Shown here: piece by piece, positions 16,157 to 27,239 of the stretch | How the letters are laid out: every line of letters starts with the position of its first letter | Position numbering within the stretch: position 1 is the stretch's first letter | Origin: Omphiscola glabra | Lineage: Eukaryota; Mollusca; Gastropoda; Lymnaeidae | Assembly: GCA_964017045.1 (NCBI GenBank) | Contig: OZ024798.1 | Coordinates: 11,716,995-11,780,994 of the forward strand | Length of the DNA stretch: 64,000 nucleotides | Reading direction: 5' to 3' | Notes under the pieces: generated by a model | The model's input: the letters and a program-made list of their open reading frames with translations, nothing else | Told to the model about the DNA's origin: nothing | Database searches by the model: none | Translations under genes and position numbers: made by a program

Positions 16157-16740
16157 TATAGATACACAAACTCAACATTAAGTGGCAGGACAGAGTCCCA
16201 GACACTTAGGTGCTCACACAGGCAGGTCTCCGCAGCATCTTAACCGTCTTAATGAAGTCCCAGCTTCGTTGGGAGGGACGTGTCTTGATAATGTCAGGCG
16301 ACCGTCTGCCCAAAATATTTTTATACGGTGAGCTCGCGCACGGAAAGCGGTCTGCTGGCGGGCGGAAGAAGCGTTTTAAAGACAACCTTCACGCCTCACC
16401 GCAAGCGTTCGACATAAACCCAGACACATGGGAGGAGAAAGCAAAGGATCGAACATCATGGCGTTCCACTTTCCACAGGAGCTCCAAGCAACAAGAAGTT
16501 CGCAGAACAGCGGCTGCAGATCGCAAGAGACATGCCAGGTCAGACTCTGCCCCCGGAGTTGCCCCATCATTCCCTGCACTTACTGCACAAGACAATTTCG
16601 TGCCTGAATCGGCCTCATTAGCCATTAGCGCACACACAGACAGAACTAGCACACATCTGATGATTAAAGTGGTCATAGTTGACTACCAACTGACGAACAA
16701 TATGTGTCAGTGTAACTCCGTCTCTCCTTCGATACCTTAA
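16157..16740 (+). pseudogene. Non-LTR retrotransposon (LINE) ORF2 C-terminal fragment
   Basis: The frame reads through KWQDRVPDT, a stop, then LTQAGL, QLRWEGRVLIM, DRLPKIFLYGEL, GKRSAGGRKKRFKDNL and DINPDTWEEKAKDR. These are landmarks of the C-terminal region that follows the reverse transcriptase in many animal LINEs. The normal C-terminal CCHC/C2H2-like finger has decayed to DNFVPESASLAISAHTDR, with its cysteines lost. One in-frame stop lies before the 176-residue open part (16210-16740). The 5' side is cut exactly at the Helitron-like element, so the copy is truncated and non-functional. Confidence 0.85.
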
Positions 16741-16785
16741 TATTTTCATGTGTGAGAGAGCTAACTAAAAAGTCAAAAATAATTG

Positions 16786-17100
16786 CCTTAAAGTAGTGAT
16801 TTGTTGTGATAATAATTCTCCTTAAGTAGCAATCTCTTGTCATAACAATTGTCTTAAAGTAGCGATCTCTTGTTATAGTAATTGCCTTAAAGTAGTGATC
16901 TCTGGTCATAACAATTGACTTAAAGTAGCGATCTCTTGTCATAACAATTGACTTAAAGTAGCGATTTCTTGTCATAACAATTGTCGTAAAGTAGCGATCT
17001 TTATTTCATAACAATTGACTTAAAGTAGTGATTTCTTTTCATAATAATCGTTTTAAATTTGTGATTTGTCATAATATTTTCTTAAAGTAGCGATCTCCTT
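16786..17100 (+). repeat. ~32-bp minisatellite
   Basis: About ten copies of a unit built from AACAATTGACTTAAAGTAG and CGATCTCTTGTCAT. It starts just after the 3' end of the LINE fragment. Confidence 0.9.
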
Positions 17101-17704
17101 TGATCATATTGTCTTTTCATCCTTGGGCAGAGCGGTGGCTCTTCTGGTCAATACTTACCTTACACTGGTCTTTTAACAGTACATGGACTGGCAATGTGGG
17201 TTTGCATGTGTCCCAACCTCCCCCCGACCCCCAGATTGGCAAGGCCGTATTACCGCGTGCCTGTATTGTATTTCACTTAGTGGTCTCCGATTGACCAATT
17301 ACGTCATCGCGAGACATCTCGTACCGAAAATGCCCCAGCGGGAAGCAATTCAAATAATTCGTAATTGTATTCAAGAGCTTTTCAGCGTTATCTTCACGTC
17401 TCTTCCTCTCTATCTCACTCTATCTCTCTCACTTCCTCTCTGTCCCTCCTCTCTCTCCCTCTGTCTCTGGCTCGTTCGGAATTTCCGCGAAAGTAGAGAA
17501 AATAAAATGAAACAGAGGCCACTGGTGAAAAAAATTTGTCGGGCGACATGGGCTGGGGTCTGGGGCTAACTCGACATACAGGGATTAGGTAATCCCGTAG
17601 TTACCAGTTATAACTAGTTTGTGTCTTGTGAATCAATGTTAAACTTACGACAAAATGAAATTTTAATTCAAATAGGCAAGAGAAATTCCCCCCCCCCCGC
17701 TCTA
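17101..17704. other. Unassigned DNA with a CT-rich tract
   Basis: A pyrimidine-rich (CTCT) tract lies at about 17396-17470. The 128-residue ORF at 17183-17569 resembles no known family and overlaps this tract. Confidence 0.4.
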
Positions 17705-17707
17705 CTT

Positions 17708-18045
17708 CGTGGAAGTTTATTTACTAACAGGTGGACTTTTGTCTTTACTAACAAGTGGACTTTTGTTTTTACTAACAAGTGAACTTTGATCTTTACTAAC
17801 AAGTGGACGTTTGTCTTTACTAGCAAGTGGACTTTTGTCTTTACTAACAAGTGGACTTTTGTCCTTTTGTCCTTACTAACCAGTGACGTTTGTCCTTACT
17901 AACAAGTGGAATTCTTTCTTTACTAACAAGTGGACTTTCGTCTTTACTAACAAGTGGACTTTTGTCCTTTCTAACAAGTGGACTTTCGTCTTTACTTACA
18001 AGTGGACATTTGTCTTTACTAACAAGTGGACCTTTGTATTACTAA
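17708..18045 (+). repeat. ~25-bp minisatellite
   Basis: About 13 copies of TTACTAACAAGTGGACTTTT followed by GTCT(T). The ORFs on both strands (60-63 residues) come from the repeat. Confidence 0.9.
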
Positions 18046-18089
18046 CAAACAAAAAGAGTAGTAGGATATGTTGAGTTTTGAGAATAAAA

Positions 18090-18136
18090 GACAAGACATT
18101 TAAACGGACGTTTCGGCTGGATGCCCACTTCAGCAG
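18090..18136 (-). other. Possible Penelope-like/hammerhead-type remnant
   Basis: On the minus strand CTGAAG (18133-18128), a GGC/GCC mini-stem and CGAAAC (18115-18110) resemble the core layout of degenerate hammerhead motifs found in Penelope-like retroelements. The core is not perfect (an expected A is T). No reverse transcriptase is nearby, so this is speculative. Confidence 0.2.
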
Positions 18137-19346
18137 ACAATACAATACAATGCACAGCAAATACATGTATATTATATATAACAGACAAGTGGACTTTTAG
18201 TAACAAATTTCAAATACATCGTTTTATTTTAATCTTCCTAGAAAAAGAATGAGTTATACGCTTTCCGTGAAATCTTATCTAGTTTTACCCTAAAAGAAAA
18301 TACCGCCAACTCTTTTCCTGTCCATTCTTGTCTATTCTCCTAGTCTACTCCCATCATCCGACCCGATTACAAGGGAGATAATGTGAGGGGGGGGGGGGGT
18401 AGACCCGGTCCGGAACTTTTAGATAACACAAGATTTATCTTAGGGGCAGAAAAACTACGCGTGCAGGATAAGGTCAATTTGGGACTAAGCTTACTTGGAC
18501 GCCGCTAAGCACACTGGGAAATGGCTGAGTGCTAAGGGTGCTGAAGGTAATCGATTTCCGCCAAATACGTGAATGACGTTACGTTTTTTTGTGTGTGTGG
18601 GGGTGGTGGGGGGGGGCATGGTGTATTTTGTATCTGTACTCTCTTTAGCGTTGTATTATGTGTGTGAAATTAATAGCTGTAATAAGTGTACTCTTTGTGT
18701 ACATATTGCAAGTGTCAGCCCCGACGTACGTGGAGAGCGAATGAAACTTACTTATTACAGGCGCGTACTAAATAAGTGCCAAATAATATTGAGAGATACA
18801 CACACCACATTTTAGGCCCCCAGGGGGTGGCGGGGGAGGTCACAGTAATACGCAGTAGGAAATCCACACCTTACCAAGCATGGTCAACTTAAAAGGAATT
18901 GCCCCCTTTGGCGTTCCCGGGGTGGCCAGATGGTTGGCAATTAGGGGCGTAGCATCTTGCGGGTTTCCGCTTTGGGGCGCATCCCCCTCGGGGGTTGGGG
19001 GTGGGGAAGAAAGATTGGTGTTTAGTGAACGGGGGTTCTCGGGGAGGGGCGCATAAGAGCCTCGGCCCACTGACACCATTCCTTTGAATGATTTTCAGTA
19101 GGCATACATTTCAGGTCCACGGACTAACATCTTAAGTAAGTACGGGGGTGAAGCTGCTCACAACGCTTCGTGTCATAGACGATACGATGATAGAGACGGT
19201 TTAAGTTGTTTGTTTTTTTGTCAGATGTTTATTTAGTCTCAAATACAGTTCAAGGATTTATGTGAACCCCTGGGGGTCGGGGGATCCATGTGTCTTGATC
19301 ATTGTATTCTTATTTTTTTTTTCAGTGTCCCGTCTCAGCATCGTTT

Positions 19347-19385
<39 letters not shown>

Positions 19386-19466
19386 TCCTTATACTTGTTG
19401 AGCAGCAAGTAATATGATTTCTTTGCTTGGCTATTTCACACTATTAGTGCCCAGTGTGATTATATA
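18137..19466. other. Unassigned DNA
   Basis: G runs (18389-18400, 18600-18618) and a ~35-base T run (about 19346-19380) are present. No gene recognised. Confidence 0.4.
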
Positions 19467-19565
19467 TGTTTAGGGTGTTCAGGTTAGGTTTAGGGATAAT
19501 TTTTTAGAGGGTTAGGTTTAGGGATAGATTTAGGGTTCAGGTTAGGTTTAAGGATACATTTAGGA
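19467..19565 (+). repeat. Degenerate TTAGG/TTAGGG-like tract
   Basis: Irregular repeats of GGTTAGGTTTAGGGAT over about 100 bp. They resemble interstitial telomere-like DNA but are too irregular to call with confidence. Confidence 0.4.
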
Positions 19566-19816
19566 AATTTTTTCATTGTTACTTAACGTGTTATTCTTAA
19601 TTTTACGGGTCGCGGCAACCAAGATGGTGGCCGTGTGAGACATCGCTGAACTAATTCTTGGAAGTTACCCTTTGCTTTTCTACAGAACTTCTACTTTCTG
19701 TTATTTTCTCGTCGTGGTTGTCAAAGCTCTAGGGGGAAATATATGGGATTTAGAGATAAGACAACATCGGCAAAAACAACAACTGGCCAAATGGTATTTT
19801 TGGTCCATAAGTGCTA

Positions 19817-20021
19817 GAACAGTACAGTGGCGTAGCGAGCTTAACTCGCGCCCGGGGCACAATACCTTTTTAGCGCCCCCCAATACCTTTTTAGCGCCCC
19901 CCCCTTTTATTCGAAAACCATACAATATATAGTAAAATATACCATTTGGCGCCCCTTTGTGAGTAGCGCCCGGGGCATCATGCCCCCCTTGCTCCCCCCT
20001 CACTACGCCACTGGAACAGTA
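19817..20021 (+). mobile_element. hAT-type MITE, family A copy 1
   Basis: The element spans 19825-20013 (189 bp). Ends are CAGTGGCGTAGCGAG and TCACTACGCCACTG, an inverted repeat, and a perfect 8-bp duplication GAACAGTA flanks it (19817-19824, 20014-20021). It is rich in GCGCCCC blocks. A very similar copy lies at 63571-63754. Confidence 0.85.
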
Positions 20022-20479
20022 GGAACAAAACCCACGTCTGGTCCGGTGTTGACTTGTACAGGATTATTGCACTTTTGTTTAAAACCCTGTCCCTTGTGAT
20101 ATATTTTTTTTTGTTTTGATCACGTGACTCAGAACCGATGCTTTTAAAAGTACGCAACCATACGGCAGAGAGACAAAGGAAATCATTGAGCTTATAGACA
20201 GTATTATTTAACAACAACAAAATAAGGAATCTAGCTATTTTTGGTAGGGAAAAGAAAGAAGACAAAAATATGTTTAAGAACAGATGTATTGAATATTTTA
20301 TGATGTGTTAGCGGGACCCCAAAAGAACTTTTCGTACAATTTATGAATTTGTACATACAGTTTAACGCTTGGTTCACGATGTGCGCGAGTGCTTAAACGT
20401 TAAGCGTTGCGATCTAAACGATGATAGGGAAAAAGTATAGCGAAATTACTGTTAAAGTATTAAACGTCCTTTTCAAGTG

Positions 20480-20830
20480 AGTTACTTGTATCCATGTTTT
20501 GTCCAATTTTCAGCACCTATCCCCACTACTCAATCAGAGGCGTAACAACGGCTTGGCATTGGGGCAGTTCAAAAGGGCGCCGCTAGATCTCTAATTATTA
20601 AATTTTTATTATTTAAAAAATAAATTAGCCAAGGGCGCCAAAAATCCAGTTACGCATCTGTACTCAATATTACATTCTATAAAGGATTTATACGAAAAAC
20701 GTTTTTTTTAAAAAGGGTTTGATTAAAGAAGAGTAAATCGGGAAAAAAAAATGTGGTCAAATGCTGAAAGAATATCAAATAAAATTTGTTGGTCTCAAAC
20801 ATGAGTTAAGTTCAACACGAGTATGTTAAA
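20480..20830 (+). repeat. Dispersed repeat family X, copy 3 (interrupted)
   Basis: The left part (AATTTTCAGC...) and right part (ATTACATTCTATAAAGG, then GAAAAACGTT) match the right portion of the copies at 10.9-11.6 kb and 53.7-54.3 kb. The two parts are separated by a 126-bp MITE. Confidence 0.55.
20527..20668 (+). mobile_element. hAT-type MITE, 126 bp
   Basis: Ends CAGAGGCGTAAC and GTTACGCATCTG are inverted repeats (20535-20660). A perfect 8-bp duplication TACTCAAT flanks them (20527-20534, 20661-20668). The element sits inside dispersed repeat X. Confidence 0.8.
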
Positions 20831-20881
20831 TATAGATTTGAATTTTCAAACTATTTAACGGTATCGTTGTATTTTTTGTCA

Positions 20882-21035
20882 ATCATCTTCATCATGTCCC
20901 TTAGTCCTTGGACCGTTGGGGCGCCACAGATGACATGAAAACTATCCTTCTCCGTTCCTCTCTGTCTTCTTCGCTTAGTTTTAATCCCGTCCCCTCTTTG
21001 ATGTTATCTTCCCATCTTTTTCTCTTTTTTGTCAA
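20882..21035 (-). pseudogene. LINE 3' end, copy A
   Basis: Read on the minus strand it gives KRWEDNIKEGTGLKLSE, then DREERRRIV, followed by SSVAPQRSKD and a short degenerate TGA tail (20882-20896). The same C-terminal signature and tail occur at 29612-29780 and at the window's right edge. Only the last about 50 codons of the element remain. Confidence 0.7.
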
Positions 21036-21267
21036 TCAAAGAAGTCAAATTTAAATTATATCATCGTGATATCGTTAAATCATTCATTAAAAATCCGTTT
21101 CCAAACTACTGATATGATCATTATAGACATATATCAAGTCTTAAGTCTTCCCTTATATGCGAGACTTTGCTAAGTCTACTCTTAGACAACCCGGATTAGA
21201 ATAGTATATATTATCTCTAACTTGCTCTATAAAAAAAATGATATCTTCCCAGTAGACATCTCGTCCT

Positions 21268-21879
21268 ATTTGGAACATCGGGGTCTGGGTTGCGTAAGCG
21301 ACCGCGTCCTCGAAGAAATTCGGGGGCGTCCACATGGGGTTTTGCCTCTTCGCGGCGTGGCAGACTAGTAGGGGGGACTTGTCCACCCAAAGCTAAAAAA
21401 CCCCGGCCAAACGCATGACTCCCAACGCAACGGGAGCTGCCACTAACATGATTACTAGTTGCTGTTAATGGGTATGAGGCTTGGGTGGCCCTCAAAACCC
21501 ATGCCGATGATTTTAACTACGCGGCCGTGAGAAAGCCGCCCCTAGGCAACCGTTTCGTCCCGCCACTACTAACGTCCCGACCGAAAGACTCCCTGGGCGG
21601 TGGGGGTTGGTAACGCAACACCAAACCACCGGAGTGGAAGCAAAGCCGTCCTGACCCACAGAGAGTTAACTGCGGACGCTTTAAACGCAGCGTCCTTGGT
21701 CGACCGGGCCTCCTCTAGGTCAAGGGGGAGGTTCCCGGCGCCCTCCCGGACGGGCTGGAGTCGGGTTAAGTCCTTCAGTGCTCTGGTTTGTGTGGGGGAG
21801 CGCCGGGGGGGGGCATTAAGAGCTCACGCTCGACGGCCCACCGATTCCATCTCTTATGCGACATTTGGAACATCGGGGT
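21268..21879. mobile_element. GC-rich insertion with 17-bp direct repeats
   Basis: ATTTGGAACATCGGGGT occurs at 21268-21284 and 21863-21879, bracketing about 578 bp that is clearly more GC- and CpG-rich than its AT-rich surroundings. The inner edges are weakly inverted (GTTGCGTAAG against CTTATGCGAC). A 17-bp duplication would suit retroposition, but there is no poly(A) tail. ORFs on both strands (92-93 residues) match nothing I recognise. The origin could be a processed fragment, an unknown element or foreign DNA. Confidence 0.55.
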
Positions 21880-23151
21880 AACTACAGAAAACATGACTTT
21901 TAAATTGAGAATAAACTTAACCTATTAGACGGTGACCTTGACCTGGCAACCTGGGGAGCTACATACATCTGTCATAGCTTTATTATTTTTTTAAAAAAAA
22001 AGGACTTCTTTCGTTTCGTTTCAAATCCTCCCTGTAAGGCTAACCCTAAATAGCATCGAAACTTTAAAAAGAAAAAAATATTATATATTTAAACTATTTT
22101 TTGTTTCAATGATATTTAAATCACTAAATGTTGTTGTGTTATTTAAGTCTAATTTTTTTTGGAGCCATTGTGTCATCGCATTGTAGTTGCTTGTTTCAAT
22201 AAGTTGGACTAAAACAGATTTAGAATGGCAGAATGACGTCGACATCGCCATCTCTGAAGTCACAAGAAACAAGTTCAAAAATAAGATGACCATACAACAG
22301 GATTTTTGTTTTGGGTTGGGGGGGGGGGTGGCGGGGGGATGGGTTTGCATCCTACAGGTTAACGCGAACCTGTTCCTTAAAATGATGAAAACTGAGGGGG
22401 CCAGACGTTGAAATATCCGTACAATGTTTTGATTAGGATTATTTAAAAAAACTACATTCCAATGAACTGCAAAAAAAAAAAATCCCCACTTGTATCGAGG
22501 CAGCAAAACAACCATTTGGATGCAGCTTGTGACGTCCCGAAAAAAAAAAAGACTGCGAATTTCTGATGTCAGGATAATTGAAAAGTGCAAATTGAGGTAA
22601 GATGAACGAATTAAAAAGTCTAAAAAAAGAAAATACATTAAAAAAAAAAACACAAAAAAAAAACCCGGCTCGTCTCATCTCCTAACCGTTGGCCATCTTC
22701 GCATCTTGGGTTTATTGGTTCGACATAAAAAAAAAATAATTTAATCAATTGTTTTTTTTCTCCTTCCTTTTTCCCCCCATAGTTTATTTCCTATTATATG
22801 TTCTCTATAGTTTTAATTACAGGTCGACTTGGCGAGGATCTTTCTTGACGCTATGTCGTTAAATATATGTATTGGTTATTGCATTTTTCTGTTGTTGTTG
22901 ATGAATCCTGTAAATTTCTGGTCTATCCCGGATGTTTGTTTATTTTAAAACATTCATTCAACAGGATATTGGTTGGAGCATATGCATTTATAAAATTGTT
23001 TTATTTGGTTCTACTCGAAGCCTAAAACCAGGCTTTTTTGTTTGTTTTGAAATTCATTTCCTTAGGGTAATTGCTAGCACCGTCTGTGTGCTAATTGAAA
23101 CACACACACACACAAAAAAAAGCAAACATGAAATGTTAAAAATATTTTTAT
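21880..23151. other. Unassigned DNA
   Basis: Includes a 190-codon minus ORF (22081-22653) that is Phe/Leu/Ser-rich, lies in homopolymer-rich sequence and shows no family signature. Confidence 0.4.
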
Positions 23152-23580
23152 TCCAAGTCTTTGATTACCCTTCCATGAAGTCTGTGATTACCCTTCCATG
23201 AAGTCTGTGATTACCCTTCCATGAAGTCTTTGATTACCCTTCCATGAAGTCTATGATTACCCTTCCATGAAGTCTATGATTACCCTTCCATGAAGTCTAC
23301 GATGACCCTTCAATGAAGTCTATGATTACCTTCCATGAAGTCTACGATTACCCTTCAATGAAGTCTATGATTACCCTTCAATGAAGTCTACGATTACCCT
23401 TCAATGAAGTCTATGATTACCCTTCAATGAAGTCTACGATTACCCTTCAATGAAGTCTATGATTACCCTTCAATGAAGTCTACGATTACCCTTCAATGAA
23501 GTCTATGATTACCCTTCAATGAAGTCTATGATTACCCTTCAATGAAGTCTATGATTACCCTTCAATGAAGTCTATGATTT
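23152..23580 (+). repeat. 23-bp minisatellite
   Basis: About 18 copies of GATTACCCTTCCATGAAGTC plus three bases. The left part uses CCATGAAG and the right part CAATGAAG. In the middle, TAT and TAC versions alternate regularly (TCTATGATT then TCTACGATT), giving a 46-bp dimer. Confidence 0.95.
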
Positions 23581-24049
23581 TCGTTTAGTGAAAAAACAGA
23601 ACTGTGAAAATAAAAATTTAATATAATTTTTTATTTCAAGCAATAATGTAACATTTGTTTTCAGGAACATTTGAACTAGATTATTATTTTTATTATTCAA
23701 AAATTTAATACATAACTTCAAATATATTAAATTCAGACATCATATACATTTCAGAGGCTAATAAGAGACTTTGTAGAACGGAATACTATTTGATGCATAC
23801 ATTTTAAAATAAATTCAACGTTTGTATTTGCTTTTAGTGTTTCAAAAATTTGATTTAATTTCAATCAGAGGGAATCCCCAGTCTTCAAAGTAAATTTGCT
23901 GTTGACGTGCAACGAGTTCATTTGAAGTTAGACGCAGGGATCTGGAGCGAGCCGTTTTTGTTCTGAAATTTTAAGGAATGTTTAAGCGAGATTATTATGT
24001 TCATTTCTTAAAAAATTAATACATATTTTCAATTATTATTTTTTTTTAA
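23581..24049. other. AT-rich unassigned DNA
   Basis: No feature recognised. Confidence 0.4.
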
Positions 24050-24352
24050 AAATTGTGTCATCTCCGCCCCTGACAAAACTGGGTCAGCTCCGCCCATGAC
24101 AAAACTGTGTCAGCTCCGCCCCTGACAAAACTGTGTCAGCTCCGCCCCTGACAAAACTGTGTCAGCTCCGCCCCTGACAAAACTGTGTCAGCTCCGCCCC
24201 TGACATAACTGTGTCAGCTCCGCCCCTGACATAACTGTGTCATTTCCGCCCTGACACAACTGTGTCAGCGCCGCCCCTGACGAAACTGTGTCAGCTCCGC
24301 CCCTGACAAAACTGGGTCAGATCCGCCCTTGGCAAAATTGTGTCAGCTCCGC
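24050..24352 (+). repeat. 26-bp minisatellite
   Basis: About 11 copies of a unit containing GTGTCAGCTCCGCCCCTGAC and AAAACT. It is GC-rich within an AT-rich region. Confidence 0.95.
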
Positions 24353-25315
24353 TCTGCTCCGAACTCCGGCAATATTAAAATGAGAGGAGAGGTGGTTGAA
24401 GTTCCAGTTTCGGCAGAAAAACCCAGCTCCAGAGCTGCGAGCTCCGCTCCATATCCGTGGCTAGCAGGTGTTTTTTTCTTCTTTCCCCTCAGTCAACAAA
24501 AGAAACACGCATAGGCATAACTATATGAATGGTCGGAGAATTTATAAATTATTGGTTATAAAAAGCTGATGTTTACAGATGACCTGTTATAACATCATGA
24601 CATCTAGTGCAGATGTCATGGATTATGTTCAAATCTGTTGAGACTTTTATTTCAAATGAAACATTAAGGCTTCAAGTATCAGTGTGATTTTTGTTTTTTA
24701 AAAATTCTGGATTAAGACAATGATATTAATTCGAATATCTGTGTCTATTCGCTCCACTCAAGAAATAACTATGTGAGTGTAGGATTTAGTCAGACCCTTG
24801 AACTGAATTTTGAAGATGAAATAGTCAATTTGAATTGGCCATTCTTATTCATTCGAAAAAAAAAGGGTTTGAATTAAGAAACAAAAATATTGGCCAAATG
24901 CTATTTTAGGAAAATACTTTTTAATATCATCTTTTTTTTTTTTTTTTTTTACTTTTTTTTTTTTTTTTTCAATGGGATAGTTAAGTCTTCAGATTAAGCA
25001 GAACCTTAGAGCATACGAAAGACAATAAATTTTGCATAATACCTAAAATTTAAAAATAGAGATTAATCCAGGCTCCGCCACATTCTAAAATATGAATATT
25101 TGTATATTTTAATGTTCGACACTGGGATGAGTGGGGCATACGTGGAGACGGAAGATGTTTCGGTTCAGAAATGTCAAAAGCGATATTTTCATAACAAGTA
25201 TAACTAACGTTGCTTTTTTTTACGTTCAAATTCTTTTTTTTATTTCTTAGGTGTGTAAGATAGGCGTGTGGGATTGCACGGAAAATTTTGGGCAAATATG
25301 TCGTTACTTTGTAAA
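24353..25315. other. Unassigned DNA
   Basis: Long T runs at about 24930-24970. No gene recognised. Confidence 0.4.
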
Positions 25316-25758
25316 CATTCAAATAGTATACCAATGTGGCGAACTTTTAGTCATTCAAATATTATACCATGTGGCGAGCTTTTAGTCATTCAAATAGTAT
25401 ACCTGTGTGGCGAGCTTTCAGTCATTCAAATAGTATACCTGTGTGGTGAGCTGGCAGACATTCAAATAGTATACCAATGTGGCGAGCTTTCAGTCATTCA
25501 AATAGTATACCAATGTGGCGAGCTTTCAGTCATTCAAATAGTATACCAATGTGGCGAGCTTTCAGACATTCAAATAGTATACCTGTGTGGCGAGCTTTCA
25601 GACATTCAAATAGTATACCAATGTGGCGAGCGGGTAGACATTCAACCAGTATACCAATGTGGCGAGCTGGCAGACATTCAAATAGTATACCAATGTGGCG
25701 AACTTTCAGACATTCAAATAGTATACCAATGTGGCGAGCGGGCAGACATTCAAGCAGT
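25316..25758 (+). repeat. 36-bp minisatellite
   Basis: About 12 copies of a unit containing CATTCAAATAGTATACCAAT then GTGGCGAGCTTTCAG. As 36 is a multiple of three, ORFs are open in several frames on both strands (up to 191 residues). One related unit (ACTCAAATAGTTATACCAAT) reappears at 26163-26182, beyond the SINE, so the SINE appears to have inserted into the array. Confidence 0.9.
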
Positions 25759-26157
25759 TTTTGCTGGCATCCGTCCGTCACAAGTTAACGATGGTGTGGT
25801 TTTCGCAGGACGAAATCCAAAAGGCCTGGGATTATTCTTTTAGGATTATAAGCAGGTTCCCAACAGCAAATCGCCACGCCGCTGGACAACCCCAAGGGAA
25901 CATCACAGCTTGGCACCAGTGGCGTCGCAGGAGTTGTCGGAATGTTTCATTATCTCAATGTTATTCGCCTTCGGGACTCCATCTCCGGGTTTTGAATTCA
26001 GAGTTTTCCTCCTCTTAGATGAGTTGCCGTCCAAGGTTAACGAGTCCCATCCACCCGGGGTTGCTGGTGATGTTTTTTGCTTGGCTGGGCTTTGTTGGGG
26101 ATTGAACTCGAAAACCATCAACTGGTGGTCGTGTGGTCTAAACTGAGCAAATCTCAA
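25759..26157 (-). mobile_element. tRNA-derived SINE, copy 2 (most complete)
   Basis: On the minus strand a tRNA-like head has an A-box-like GCTCAGTTTAGACC near 26145 and a B-box-like GAGTTCAATCCCC near 26100. The body follows: GGGTGGATGGGACTCG, CCTTGGACGGCAACTC and CCGGAGATGGAGTCCCG. Then comes a tail with CGACAACTCCTGCGACGCC. Spacing of the boxes suits a Pol III promoter. Short ORFs across it are spurious. Confidence 0.7.
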
Positions 26158-27239
26158 GTTGACTCAAATAGTTATACCAATTGGATCGTATGTCTATTAA
26201 ATAATTCTCGACTTCCTTGCTTATCTTTAACACCTTAGATCAATTACGTCGTCTTCAAACCGTGCTTGGCTCTATCACGCATTTCTCATACATCTCCAAA
26301 GCTTTTAAATCTCTTTCATAAAATATTGATAATTTTTTTTTCATTCAACTCATTTTATCCATTGATCATTTCTGGTGTGGTATTTAGAATTTTAAAAAAA
26401 AAAAAAAACCCTTAAGAAAAGAAAAAAAAATAGACTAATTATTTATATATCTTTTTTCTATAAAAACAACATTGTAGCAACAATCTATAATTGGATTGCC
26501 GTTGTTAAGTATCAAATTGCGGGGGGGGGGGGGGAGGGGGTGTTGTCATAACCCATGCTTACGAAACTGGTTACTTTAGGCACTCCTGTTTGGTTTTGTT
26601 TGGGCTCTCCCCAACCCCGAAAGAGACAAGATTTTTGCTCCCTTTCCCACTACACGAAAAACTCTGTAGGTGACCGAAATACTACCCCTTAATATATTGA
26701 AAGTGCCCCCCCCCCCTTTTTCCCAACTTTCCCACCTGGGTTGACCTCCCGTTCCACCCCACCCTTCCTGCATCAGTACAGCTAGCACGTCACTTTAATC
26801 ACGTCAACCCCTTGCAGGCCTATCAATTTACGCTAAGAAAATCATGGTCAAAGCTTAGCGCCATTTTTCAGGTCTTAAGGCATGTGACCCAGAAAACGGC
26901 AAACCAGGAGCACTCATCTCGTTCAAACGGTTGTTTCAATACGTGTAAGGTTTAGAGAGCCACTATACGTTAATAGGAGATAACGCCGCCGGAGAGAGGC
27001 CGTTAAGTCTCCTGGACCAGTGCGAAGAGCTATAGATGGGTTTCTGAAGTCGGAGATTACTTCCACTTTGATGACGGTGGGGTTGAAAAATCTAGGCTGT
27101 CCGTGCCCCAGACTTGAGGAACTGGGTCTTTTGGAAGTTAAACGTCTTAAACAGTGGGATACGTGTGGTCCGGATGAACCTAGACAAGTCAGTGTAGTAA
27201 ACTCAAAATTTGGGCAGGGCCATGTTGTGTTGTCTAGCC
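26158..27239. other. Unassigned DNA
   Basis: A G run (26520-26540) and pyrimidine-rich patches. The 131-codon minus ORF at 26923-27318 overlaps the next MITE and shows no family signature. Confidence 0.4.

Noticed and set aside
18940..19065. GGGGCGTAGC...CCCACTG, like a family A hAT MITE
   Set aside because: The ends are poor and no flanking duplication matches.
22081..22653. 190-codon minus ORF
   Set aside because: Spans homopolymers, has biased composition and shows no recognisable domain.
26095..26150. tRNA gene candidate from A/B-box-like motifs
   Set aside because: It is the head of a SINE shared with the 48.5-kb copy; it lacks a proper cloverleaf and continues into the SINE body.
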